A program made the position numbers and the translations under genes. Below are positions 53,526-64,000 of a stretch of DNA of 64,000 bases, piece by piece; within the stretch, counting starts at the first letter, position 1; the number at the start of each line of letters is the position of its first letter. The DNA comes from Symsagittifera roscoffensis (lineage: Eukaryota; Xenacoelomorpha; Acoela; Convolutidae), in the NCBI RefSeq assembly GCF_963678635.1, contig NC_087062.1:35614052-35678051 (forward strand), given 5' to 3'. Below the pieces are notes generated by a model. The model saw only the letters and a program-made list of their open reading frames with translations. It made no database searches and had not been told where the DNA came from.

Positions 53526-55079
53526 AAAAACAGACATCAAATACCCAGTTTTTTTGACTTCTCGAATTTGACATTTTAGACCATTAGTCGCAAAAAACAA
53601 GACGCTGTTTGATTCGCTTCAACCGATTTATAAGTTTTGTATAGATTGTTAGATTTCAATATCCTCCTTGATAGCTTGCAGTTAGTGTTTTTTCAATAAA
53701 CTAGAAGGAAATTTAACAAAATTAAGTCGTATCAAAACAGAAGACTACAAATTGCGTTATTTTTCCAAAAAAAAACACTTTGCTATTTGGGCAAAAAGTT
53801 AGTAGAAACAGTAGGCTCTCCATCAGAACATGGGTAGAGAAACTCAACAAACATTACCAAAAATACTAGCACAAAAATGTTAAAAATGTCATTTTTTAAT
53901 TCATGATTTAATATGGTCAAAATTCAAGACAGATAACCATGGAACAGAACCGTAACGAAGCTGATGTTTTCAAGAACTCAAAATAACCGAATTTTGTGAA
54001 GATATTAAATCCTTAATGGTTGCTATAAATCAAAATAAAACGTTTTCCCAATTCTCGCCATTTACGTATCTCCGTTTGGAACCCTTATGCAGAAAACTAA
54101 TACATTATAATTTCCACTGAATGAGTGGCTATCAAGGAACAATCAAAAAAAAAATTAAAATCTCCATGGCGGTACTTTGGCTTACAAAGGAAAGCTTCTC
54201 ACTTAGGATTAGGAGTCTTTGTCGAGTAGTGTCACAATGGCCCGTTAAAAATCAAAAGCCTTTTTTTCTCAATTTTAAGAAGTAGTTACAGCAACGACTA
54301 AACAGAGCTGCTTGAGCCAGTATGGTAGTCGAATCATTTTGAAAAATATTTCTTGGGGTCAGAACTCAAAATCCTACTAGATAAAAAAATATTTGTCGGA
54401 ATTCTATGCGCTGATAGATACGGAAAACGAGCCCTATCAAGGCTAACAAACTAAGCAGATATCTTATTGCGAAATGGATTTTTTGGCCAAACGTAAGTCG
54501 TGAAATATAAGGGTTTTGTAGATATACCCTAAAACATCACCAAACAAATGAACCAACACCAATACAGAAAGTTCGTTATAGCATGGTTTGATAAGGCTTA
54601 CATCTAGTTTTTATTAAGTTTTGAAAACAACAGATATAAATAGTCGAAAAATCAGTTAATGTCAGCAGACAAAACAACCACAAAAACCAAACGTGATAAG
54701 AAACAATTAAACATGCTGCTGAATAGCTTGAAACAATTCACAAGCGAGCAATTTCACCAAAACAGAACCATGTACTCTTGACTGCCTGGGAGTTTGAAAA
54801 CGAAGGGCAGAGTGGTTTTCTTTACAACCCATTTCGAGCGATCCAGATGAGTTTACTAAAATAAACCAATAAGTTGCGAAGAACCACAATACCCCTTTGT
54901 TGAACAATTTTAACACCAAATGAAGATCAAAATGTTTCCTTCAAAATTGCGCACATTTTCCAACAATCGCTCTACCGTCTTACACACCAAGATAGGTTTA
55001 GCGTTGAATAAAATCAAACTTGGCCAAATGATGCTCGCTAAAAAAAGATGCAGCCCAGTGGAGGAACCAATTGAAATCT
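53526..55079. other. Intergenic or heavily decayed element sequence
   Basis: AT-rich plus-strand sequence leading into integrase remnant D. It may be the decayed polymerase part of D, but no reverse transcriptase motif could be read in any frame. A minus frame at 54707-54919 has no motif. Confidence 0.35.
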
Positions 55080-55261
55080 TGCCATGACAATCTATGTGAA
55101 AAGAGTGGGTGCCTCTAGTTCAACGGACGCTATGTAACCCCGGTATGCCTAGAATTACCCATGTTATCAACACGCAGCCCTCCGTTTTCAACACGAAGCT
55201 CACCTTGGTCATATTGCTATGAAGAGTTTAGCCAAAAACGACAGGAAGATTCGAATGAATT

Positions 55262-55455
55262 AGGGAAATTTGAATGAATTGCGTGGAAGCCGGCGGTAAG
55301 AACTAATAAACTATCAAATTGCTTCCTCGGATTCGATGAAATAGGGAAATTTCGAATGAAATTTCGAATAAGATTCGAATGAAATAGGGAAATTTGAATG
55401 AATTGCGTGGAAGCCGGCGGTAAGAACTAATAAACTATCAAATTGCTTCCTCGGA
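55262..55455. repeat. Tandem duplication, about 123-bp period
   Basis: A block from GGGAAATTTGAATGAATTGC through AACTATCAAATTGCTTCCTC occurs at about 55263-55332 and again at 55386-55455. It is separated by GAATGAAAT-type short repeats and is inserted in the integrase remnant. Confidence 0.9.
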
Positions 55456-55580
55456 CCGCTACCAAGGAACAAAAAAATACGTACTTGTTTGCTTTGATCA
55501 ATTTTTGAACTTCCCCTCAGCTAAACTCACTTCTAATACCGCAGAAAAAACTATCAGAAATATTTCTCAAATCTACATAG

Positions 55581-56247
55581 CGTCCCGGGTTGAAAAAAAG
55601 TGCTTATCATACTATTTCATATTATGAAAAAAAAAATGCTTATCATACTATTTCATAGACCAAAAAAATACTATGAAAATAGCAAGATAAGCATTTTTCC
55701 AAACTATGAAATATTATGATAGGCATTTTTTCCATACTATAAATTGTATGATAAGCATTTTTTCCATAAATGAAAATACCAAAAACTATTTGTTTTGAAA
55801 TTTTGTGTTTCATTCGAAACACTTACCCTGGACTTTTTGTCATAAGAAAACCCAGAGTGTAACTGGCAGTTACCACGCAGATAAACTGCATTTGGTGAGT
55901 CAAAATGCATTCTTCCAATAAAATTTTTTTTGAACTCATGTAAATTCATCCAGAAACATCGTTAAATTATTTTTGAAGATTTTATTTTTTCTATAGCAAA
56001 ATGCTTATCATACAATTTTCATATATGAAATTATAGTAATAAGCTTTTTTTTGACCAAAATTAAAATCATGTTTTTATTGAGCAGAAAAATTCAAAAGAT
56101 GGAAATAGAACAGAAGTTTTTCTGTAAAAACGTTTAATGCAGTTTTTAAATTTTGTATGAAAATTGTATGATAAGCATTTTTTCCATATTCGCCATTTAT
56201 GAAATTGTTTGATAAGCATTTTTCTTTTATGGACGTCAACCCGGGAT
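55581..56247. mobile_element. Inverted-repeat element nested in integrase remnant D
   Basis: The 667-bp element has ends TCCCGGGTTGA and TCAACCCGGGA in inverted orientation and is flanked by TACATAG at 55574-55580 and 56248-56254. Inside, the word ATGCTTATCATA and its reverse complement recur many times on both sides, so the DNA can fold back extensively. No transposase is present. The integrase similarity resumes right after the second TACATAG, which supports insertion. Confidence 0.8.
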
Positions 56248-57394
56248 TACATAGTTTGCCAAGATTTATTGGAATTGATCAACGACCAGTTTTTATAGCC
56301 AAAGAAGTTAAAAAGTTGTGTCAACAACACAACATTAATTTAATATTTAGCCCAGTGGGGATCCACAAAGGATCTGGACTAGTGAACACCTGATAGCCAC
56401 CAATAAAGAGAGACTCCTAGTAATGACTCAGGAACAACCCAAACCATCATTAAAGTTGGCTATAAAAAACTTTAAAATACCTACTGTTAAACAGCGCTCT
56501 CAAAATTGTTCAACCTTCAAGGCTTTCTTTGGCACAACAACTAAATACAACTTGACACAACCTTGTGAAATCTATTTCACAAAAAAACTAAAATTTTACA
56601 AATAGTGTAAAGTCTTGGTATGGTAAAAAATATTTATGAGCCTACAAAGGAGGGAAGATTGGAACAACCATGATCACATCGGAGACGCGTGGAAAGACGA
56701 ATTTGAATAGTCATCTGATGAAGCAGCTGATGCAACCAAATACATTCCTACTGTCTCTGAAAACCAGTAAAGTTGCATGGCAATTTTAACAAACAAGCAG
56801 CCTTAGCAATCTCCAAAAGTATCAAAGAGTCACAGGGCAAGTCTTTAATAAGAACAAATTCCCAAGATCTTAACAAGACGGAATCTTTTATAGAACGCTA
56901 ATGGGGCAAAAAGTAAGAGTATCAGACCATATAGTAGTTCTCAAGTACGCTAAAGTTTTTCTAAAATACGATTCAGCTATGAAGACATGAAATACGGTTC
57001 CAACTTTCGAAGATAAATGAGCCTTGAAACTAATGGACAAATGATAAATTGTATGCTACTAAAAGCCCATTAAAAACACATCAAGAACTGCTGCCTGCAT
57101 TCAAGAGCTCAAAAAACGATTGAAAATATTAAGGAGTACTCAGATCAAAATTGAGGAATTGAATATTACCCGCTGAATGCTGCTTTAACTGGTTCTCAAG
57201 ACACTCTCCGCAGAGAAGACGTCGAGCATAAAAAGAAGCGGTTGAGAATTCCGCCTGAAACCATCCAAACTCAAAAACGAACCAATATATCGACATCTCT
57301 ACCCGGATTTGCCGATAGAGTTCTCCAACAAGAATTTCCGGTGGCTATCTTTGACACAGAGTCACACAAAAATTGGAGTGAAAAATAACATTTG

Positions 57395-57530
57395 AAAGGA
57401 ACACAAGAATACCTAAAAACTTCGACCGCTCAACCATCACCGGTCAAAAAAGACGTAAGCCCAAAAATAGACAACCCGAGTCCAATAGTTCTTATCAATA
57501 GCCCCAATAAATCACATTACGAGGCCAAAC
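57395..57530 (+). pseudogene. End of element D 3' frame, copy 1
   Basis: An open stretch with TSTAQPSPVKKDVSPKIDNP matches 60320-60445 (STTPKPSTTKNDIFAKKDNP) and resembles the end of the element A 3' frame. It marks the start of a duplicated 3' segment. Confidence 0.55.
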
Positions 57531-57539
57531 TGTGCATTC

Positions 57540-58880
57540 TGTTCATTGCATGCGGATTCCACAACAGGCCAAAATCAGATTTGTCGCGGAATCCACATCA
57601 TTGCTACTTTTCTTTGATCTCCTTTGCTGTTATTGTTTCCTTGAAACAGATACTTAAAACACTCTTCCGCTCAAAATCGCTCCAAAAATAGACAAGTTTG
57701 CGGAATCCAAAACAGTTTGTGGAGTCCACAAACAAACAATAAGACATGTGTATAGTTAAATTGAGCTGCTGCGGAATCCGCAACTGAAAGCGGAATCCGC
57801 AAATTGTAAGTGGAATCCGCAAAAAGTAAGTGGAATGCGCATTTTGCTTGCGGATTCTGATTATATATGTATGTATGTAGTAGCGTTTAAAACTATATCT
57901 TTTAATGACATAATTTGATTTCTTTAGAATAGAAATTTACTAGATCAGTGTTTGGGATTGACTGAATCCCAATTACTGACCAGTATTTGGAATCAATGAA
58001 ATGCCAAATAATGCACTAAATCGACGATTTGCTATGCGTTGGGTTTCTAATCACTCTCAACCTAATGACTCCAAATAATGAATTTATTCCATATTTATTC
58101 CATATTATTCTAGTTTTTGGGATTTCATCAATCCCAAATACTGACCAGTATTTTGGATCGATAGAATCCCAAATACTTACCTTGTTTGGCGATATGCTGT
58201 GTGTTGTGTTTCCATACACTTTCAACCCAATGACTACAATTACTAAATTTATTCGGCGCTATGCTTCCAAAATCAGTATTTGGGATTGACGCATTCCCAA
58301 ATGCTGACCTAATTTGGCGATATGCTGTGTGTTGTAATTCCAAACACTCTCAACTCAGTGACCCCAAAAATTGAAATTATTCGGTGTTGTGTTTCCAAAA
58401 TACTATAAGATGACATCCACCGATTTAGGTAACCAATGCTTTAGGACTTGTTCGTGGATTCCGCTGACAATGGTTAACTCCTTGCTTTTAAATTCCGCCT
58501 TGCTAGAGATAAGAAATCCAGCTCTTCTTTTTAATTGCTCCTATGCAAGTTCAGTATTGAACAAAATTCAGAATCCACTTACAGTTTGAGGAATAACCTT
58601 ATCTTTGCGGATTTCGCCTACAATTCGCGGAATCCACTTACAGTTGTGGAATCCAAAACAACTAGCTATATTCACTTGTTGCGGAATCCGCGACAGAACA
58701 AATGTGCAGACAAAGTTTACGTTACACTCATATGTAGGCGGAATCCACGGAAATTTTGTAAGTGAAACCCACTTACATTTTGGAACATGTTTTAAGATTA
58801 GTTTTTGGAATCAAGGAACATACAGACACAAAATTGTGCGCCTGTCCAGAGCACAGTTGATCCTCGTAATGCACTTGCAT
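57540..58880. repeat. GCGGAATCC minisatellite and 160-bp tandem repeat
   Basis: Degenerate copies of a roughly 20-bp word around TGCGGAATCCACTTACAG lie at 57540-57850 and 58440-58780. Between them are three units of about 160 bp (from about 57953, 58116 and 58275) built on AATCCCAAATACTGACCAGT and a GGCGATATGCTGTGTGTTG block. The whole interrupts the duplicated segment that resumes at 58887. Confidence 0.75.
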
Positions 58881-58886
58881 GAAACA

Positions 58887-60181
58887 GCGCTGCTGCGACG
58901 ACACTCGCGAGCACCACTGCTCAGCCAGATACAACTAGCAGTACTGCCAAAATAACTGTAATATTGCCCTTTTTGACGCCAATTTGAGATAAATCCAAGC
59001 TCTATACACTTTAATCCGACAACACTACCGATCGGAATAATTTTATCTGGCTAGATAGAAAATCATCACGTTTAAGACTCAATGACTCTCCCTGGTGTAA
59101 GAGTCAATGAATTTCGAACTCGACGCAAAAGAAAAAATGTCGGGGACTAATAGCAATCAGTCAAACACAATCAGACAACATAAAAGACCTATGAAATCTC
59201 GACAGACTCCCCAACTAATGAGAAAGAGAATTTTGACGAGCCTAATTGAGGACGACTCAGACGAAAACTCCTGAGAACTAGGCAATTGTATTTTTCCTAG
59301 ACTGAGTACCGAGAAGCCGTTACTTTGGTCATGCCCCGAATTACGTTGGGACTTGTCAATTTGAAAATTCCGTCAGCCATCAGACCCATTTTCTTCGACT
59401 CAGAGTACCTCTAAAATGCCAGCGAATATTTTTCTTTTTCAAAATTTTCCGAAGCAGACATCTTTCACTTCGCTGGTTGCCAATGTTACGTTCAAGCCCA
59501 TGTAGGCACCTAAACATCATTCCGAGACTGAATTGGTTCCAACAATAAAAAATGGATAGAATAAGAACTCAGTTTCAAGCTTCTTTATTGTACCGGAAAA
59601 AGAAATGACGCAAAATGAACTTGGAACTTAGTCCACCCACAGAGCGAAGAGGAAATAAGAAGGGTTAAGAAACAATTAGTCGTTGAATATTAAAGTTTTA
59701 AAGTATTTAATTTAGAGAGCTGTTTTGTATCGTGTGATAATGGATGCCATGCTTCGGTTCTCCTCTGGCGTATGAATCTCATCGGATATTTTTTTGTATT
59801 TTGCACTGAAGTCTAGTTTCCACACTTGAAGTTTGAGTTTTTTTGCTTAACATTTTGATTACTGCAATACAGCCATAGTATCTACATAAATCTGTTGCTG
59901 TCATACAGGTGGTTTTTGAATTAGAGTGACAAACATTTTACAACTCAGCAAATTACCGTGAAAATTAGTAATGTTTTATTTAATAAAAATTCAGTATTCG
60001 TGCTTAGAAAAAAAAACTTTGTGGTTTTCTTCTTGGTAGAAAAAGGAAGTTTCATATTTTAAAAAATTTTCAAAGGGGTTATGGAAGTTTTGCCATTAAT
60101 ATTTATGACGAAGCAGTGCTGCTACTGGACCTAAATAAAGTTTTTTTTAGTACATGTCAGAAGCATTATAGTTTTTGATAT
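58887..60181. repeat. Duplicated 1.3-kb segment, copy 1
   Basis: This aligns with 60458-61727 along most of its length, from the GCGAGCACCACTGCTCA block to the AGCAGTGCTGCTACTGGA block near the end, with moderate divergence. There are no long frames. It is likely the 3' untranslated part of element D relatives; no LTR boundary was seen. Confidence 0.75.
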
Positions 60182-60319
60182 GTATTAATTCTAACATTAT
60201 TTAAGTGCAGTAGCGGCACTGCTACTTCAAAAACATAAATAGCAATACATTCCGTACCCTTGAAAAATTGGTAAAAATGAAGGAAAATATTTCCATTTTT
60301 CCACAAAGAAGAAAGCCAC

Positions 60320-60450
60320 CAAAATTTTCAAAATGCCTCATAACTTCGACGACCCCTAAACCATCAACGACCAAAAACGACATATTCGCGAAAAAAGACA
60401 ACCCAAATTCAATAGTTGTCATAACTTGCTCCGATAAACCACGTGGATAA
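60320..60450 (+). pseudogene. End of element D 3' frame, copy 2
   Basis: A short frame with CLITSTTPKPSTTKNDIFAK corresponds to 57395-57530. It precedes the second copy of the 1.3-kb segment, showing that the duplication unit includes the frame end. Confidence 0.5.
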
Positions 60451-60457
60451 AAAAAAC

Positions 60458-61727
60458 ACTGCTGAGCCGGCAATCGCGAGCACCACTGCTCAACCAAATA
60501 CAATTAGCAGTACTGCCAACCAACGATTTTGTCTATTTGACGCCAATGTCATATAAACTCAATCTCAAGAGTCAACTTAATTCGACAACACTACCGATCG
60601 AAATAACCACATCAGACTAGATAGAAAGTGATCATTTTTAAAACTCCCTAGTTTAAATTATCCCTATTTTATACCCAATTGATTACTACCGCCAAAGAAA
60701 AAATCGTTGGTGCCAAATTGCACACAGCCGAACAGAATCAGACACCATAAAAGACCTACGAGATCTGGACAGACTCGCTAACTCTTGAGAAAGAGAGTTT
60801 TGACGAGCCTTATTGAGGATGGCTTAGATAAAGCTCCGGAGAAATAGGCGAGTGTATAACTCCTAGACCCAGAACCGACCCATTTGAGGCCGTTAATTTG
60901 GTCATGCCCCCAATTATGATGGGAATTGTCGACTCGAAAATTCCGTCAGACCCAATATCTCCGAATCAGAGTACCTGCTAAAATGCCAGCAAATAATTCT
61001 CCTCAAAGTTCTCCGAAGAAGGCATCTTTCAATTCCCTGGTTGCACATTTTGCGTTCAATCCCATGTAGGCCTTTAAACATAACTCCGAGGTTGAAATGG
61101 CTCCAATAGAAAAATGGATTGAACTCGACTCAATTGCAAGTTTTATTGTTTGACTGAAAAATCAAATGACGCGAAAAAAACTTGAAACTTAGTCTATCTA
61201 CAAAGTGAAGATGGAATAAGGAACGCTAAAAAACGATCAGTCGTTGAAAATTATAAATGAGTTTTTTTTGTATCGTGTGTATAGCGGTTGCCATGATTCG
61301 GTTCTCCTCTGGCTTATAAATCTCATCAGAAGTTTTTTGGTTTTTTTGTGCGAAAACCTACATTCTACACTTGAATTTTGAGTTTTCTTTGCTTAACATT
61401 TGAGTTACTGCAATACAGCCATGCTATATACCTAAAACTTTTGCTGCCATATAAGTGTTTTTCTGAAGCAGAGTGACTAAATTTTTAGCAATTTAGCAAA
61501 TTACCGTAATTAGTAATATTAAATTTAACAAGATTTCAAAATTGGCGCTCAGCTATTTTTTGTGTGTTTTTCTTCTTGGTGGAAAAAGTAAATATATATA
61601 TTTTAAATTTCATCAATTTTTTCAGGGGGCATGGGAAGTCTTACCATTTTTGTTTTTGACGCAGCAGTGCTGCTACTGGATCTAAATAATGTTAGATTTA
61701 GGACATGACAAAAGCGTTATAGCTTAT
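60458..61727. repeat. Duplicated 1.3-kb segment, copy 2
   Basis: Head-to-tail partner of 58887-60181. The arrangement means either a tandem duplication or two adjacent truncated elements. Confidence 0.75.
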
Positions 61728-62230
61728 GGACAAGATCATTTTTGTCTGCTGTTCAATTTTATCTATCATTCCACGGTTTATATTCATCTTACACATTTTC
61801 TTTGTGTTGCTCTAATACTATCATTAATTTTTATTAAATTAATAAATAGTATTGTTAATTGCCACCTCTTTTTAAACCTTGTTCTTTAGTTGTCTAGGTA
61901 GGATATAATAAAGGAGTTCTTGAAAATTACTCTGTTCATGATTGACTTCAAATAAAAAAAGCTAAAAAAAAAAACAATTTCATTTCTCTGTGCCGATTAA
62001 ATAATATAAGATAATAGGATAGTGACAATGGGAGATATGCAATTAGTTATTTACCAGTCTTTTGGGTCCTTCTTCATTTTTTCAAAAAAAAAACAAGTTT
62101 CTGGAAAAGGAAAACTTCTTTTATGGGCTTGTATTTTTCATAAATGAACCCGCACCGAAACTTTTTGCATAAAAACAGATTATATTGGGAAAAAGTTGCC
62201 GAATTTTTTTGCCATTATAATCGATTATGT
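61728..62230. other. AT-rich sequence, nothing recognised
   Basis: No motif or repeat boundary could be supported. A short hydrophobic plus frame at 61689-61889 is probably chance. Confidence 0.4.
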
Positions 62231-62456
62231 GTAACCAATTTAGGCAAAATTTTCTATTGTAATAGAAAGAGAATGGAATCTTCTGATTACCGTTATATTG
62301 CATTATGATTCCCCTAAAAACTATTTTAGTCTCCAGAAAATCTCGATACATTTTTTTTCGCCCTGAGATAGCCATAAAATTGCAACAAAATCTATTGTTT
62401 GTGCCAAAAAATGCCATAGATTTGCACTTAAATCTATTGCTATTGCCATAAAGCTG
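62231..62456. repeat. Direct repeat, copy 1 (with 63775-64000)
   Basis: Starting GTAACCAATTTAGGCA, about 226 bp match 63775-64000 at an offset of 1544 bp, including the block TCTGATTACCGTTATATTGC. The inner part has short repeats around TGCCATAAAATTGCAACAAA. Confidence 0.85.
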
Positions 62457-63774
62457 CGCTAAAATTGCAATGAAATCCAGTACATACAAATTTGATTCTA
62501 GTGTCTATAAAATTGATTTTTCTCTCCTTAAAAGCATGCTATTTAAAAATATAAAAAAAACTGATTTAAAACTGAACGAATCAAAATCGAAAATCATCAA
62601 TATTAACAAAAACTTGTGCTTGAAAATCATCAATGAAAATAAGGTTTTGGGCTCAAAATTATGCGATATTCTTTTCAGAATCATCAAAATAAATAAGATT
62701 TTAGGTGCAAAAATATCATTTAAATCATGAAAATCATGAAAAATACACAAGATTTTGAGCGCAAAAATAGCAATGAAATCTTGAAAATCATCATCATATA
62801 AAGATTTTGGGGACAAAAATATGCAAGAAGAACATAAAAATCATCAATCTTAACCAAATTTTTTTGCACCCAAAAATCATTCAACTCATAAAAATCATCA
62901 ATAAAAACAAAATTGTGAGCAACGTGTTTTTAAAAACGGCATCATATTTAGCTAAAAATCCCATATTGTTCTGCTCAGGCAATTGAGCATTTAAAAAAGT
63001 TTGTGTCGCACATTTTTGTAAAATTGATAGAAATTTATGTGAATTTTATTGGAATTATAAACTTTTATAATTCCAACATAACCGACATAAAAATACATTA
63101 TTATTATCCTTTATGTTTCCAATATAATCAATTAAAAACAGTATTTCACCATACAATCAATCATTTTTTCGATTTGTATAGTGAATAATTTTTTCACCCT
63201 AAAATTGCCATATAATTGATTATTAACAAATAAATTTTACAACGGGACGTAACGATACCGTGCAAAGTACAACTTTCGGGATATACAAGTTTAGATGTGG
63301 CAATTTAAAAATTAGCCTCGTTTTGTGACAATACACCAACAGTTGCCCTATTTTTACAAAATTATTTTCTTATCCTTTTTTTCTTACCTTCGAATGAATT
63401 GATATCATTGTTTTTTACCTTAATTTCAGAAAAAATTATCTACAAAAGGACTAGAAATTTATCTAGCTTAACCGGAAATAAATTGACCGTAAATGGGCAA
63501 AACTCTGTTAAAATGGAAATTTATTTAGGTTAATAGATTAATGGGGCAAAATTTCATTGGAATGGACGTTTTTTCAGCTTAATCAGACTTATTTTGACTA
63601 AATTTGAGCAACTTTCTGTTAAAATGGACGTTTTTCTAGCTTAATCGGACTTAATTCGAACATAAATGGGCAAAATTCTGTTAAAATGGAAATTTATCTA
63701 GCCTTATAGGACGTAACGATAAACAAGCATAATGCCCATTTTTCATGATATTTGTGCAATTTAGGCAATTTATG
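62457..63774. repeat. AT-rich tandem repeats between the direct repeats
   Basis: At about 62590-62910 a degenerate unit around GAAAATCATCAAT is repeated many times. At about 63460-63715 four units of about 65 bp around GGGCAAAATTCTGTTAAAAT with TCTAGCTTAATCGGA are visible. No coding frames are supported. Confidence 0.7.
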
Positions 63775-64000
63775 TAACCAATTTAGGCAGAATTTTCTTT
63801 TGTAATAAAAAGAAAATGGAGTCTTCTGATTACCGTTATATTGCATTATAATTCCCCTAAAAATTATTTTAGTCTCCAGAAAATCTCGATACATGTTTTT
63901 TTTGCCCTGAGATAGCCTTAGAATTGCAATAAAAACTATTGTTTTTGCCATAAAATTGCAACAAAGTCTATTGTTGGTGCCAAAAAATGCCATAGATTTG
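63775..64000. repeat. Direct repeat, copy 2 (window ends inside)
   Basis: Partner of 62231-62456. The window ends within it, so its full length is unknown. A satellite with a 1.5-kb higher-order unit, or LTRs of a non-autonomous element, are both possible. Confidence 0.8.

Larger units (their letters stand above)
55080..57400 (+). pseudogene. Element D: integrase and 3' frame remnant
   Basis: A frame-broken gypsy-like integrase related to element A. Readable parts are HEAHLGHIAMKSLAKN (zinc region, near 55190-55240), YVLVCFDQFLNFPSAKL (near 55480), LPRFIGIDQRPVF and FSPVGIHKGSGLV (near 56250-56390) and QEQPKPSLKLA (near 56430). A basic block with RLRIPPETIQ near 57240 matches the 3' frame of element A. 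The integrase is interrupted by tandem repeats (55262-55455) and by an inverted-repeat element (55581-56247). Confidence 0.75.

Noticed and set aside
55200..58800. CRISPR-like array
   Set aside because: The repeats are degenerate, unequal in spacing and lie in a eukaryotic repeat-rich region; they are minisatellites and tandem duplications.
62231..64000. Confident LTR retrotransposon at the right edge
   Set aside because: The direct repeats lack visible TG/CA ends, primer site or target duplication, and there is no coding sequence between them.

Overview
This is a eukaryotic, almost certainly animal, genomic window that is mostly retroelements. The evidence is spliced host coding sequence with GT/AG introns, LTR retrotransposons of the Ty3/gypsy (Metaviridae) type with tRNA-primed binding sites, foldback elements, dispersed repeats and a 200-N assembly gap at 46205-46404. 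The species cannot be named from the sequence. One host gene is readable: a six-exon gene on the minus strand (12461-15136) resembling CCDC169, a coiled-coil protein gene of animals. A second probable host exon on the minus strand (25401-25763) is unidentified.

Layout. 1-2049: no clear gene. 2055-9405: element A, a decayed gypsy-like element with 341/343-bp LTRs and target duplication ACGTG. 9873-10281: solo LTR of the giant element's family. 12461-15136: CCDC169-like gene. 16761-16840: tRNA-like SINE head. 17002-18009: foldback element with a C-rich core. 18269-24767: element C, a younger relative of A with 205-bp LTRs and target duplication GTGTT. 25401-25763: unknown host exon. 27231-46143: element B, an 18.9-kb retrovirus-like element. 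46405-49580: dispersed repeats. 49581-51835: truncated relative of B on the plus strand (E), fused to a truncated relative of C (F, to 53525). 55080-57400: integrase remnant (D) with a nested terminal-inverted-repeat element. 57400-64000: tandem and direct repeats.

Element B is the most unusual object. Its LTRs (412 and 410 bp) look identical apart from two T residues, and it carries an ATAG target duplication, so it appears to be a recent insertion. Besides gag, protease, reverse transcriptase, RNase H and integrase it has at least seven further open frames: a leader ORF, two ORFs before gag, two tiny membrane proteins, a long Ser/Pro/Thr/Gln-rich frame with no ATG, an envelope-like glycoprotein, a 602-residue orphan protein and a 3' frame with no ATG. 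Several neighbours overlap by ATGA or by a few bases, so translation may be coupled or spliced. Gag-pro-pol is one 2279-codon frame with four internal stops and no frameshift, and the envelope frame has one internal TGA just before its membrane segments. The glycoprotein's cysteine pattern recalls the glycoproteins of chu-like (Jingchuvirales) viruses; this is an inference.

How the parts relate. A, C, D and F belong to one gypsy-like lineage: tRNA-Ser-like primer sites in A and C, related gag, and an acidic 3' frame fused behind integrase. B, E and the solo LTR form a second lineage with another primer site, shared LTR sequence, shared leader hairpins and a shared first ORF. The region reads as a nesting ground in which successive insertions have broken older copies.
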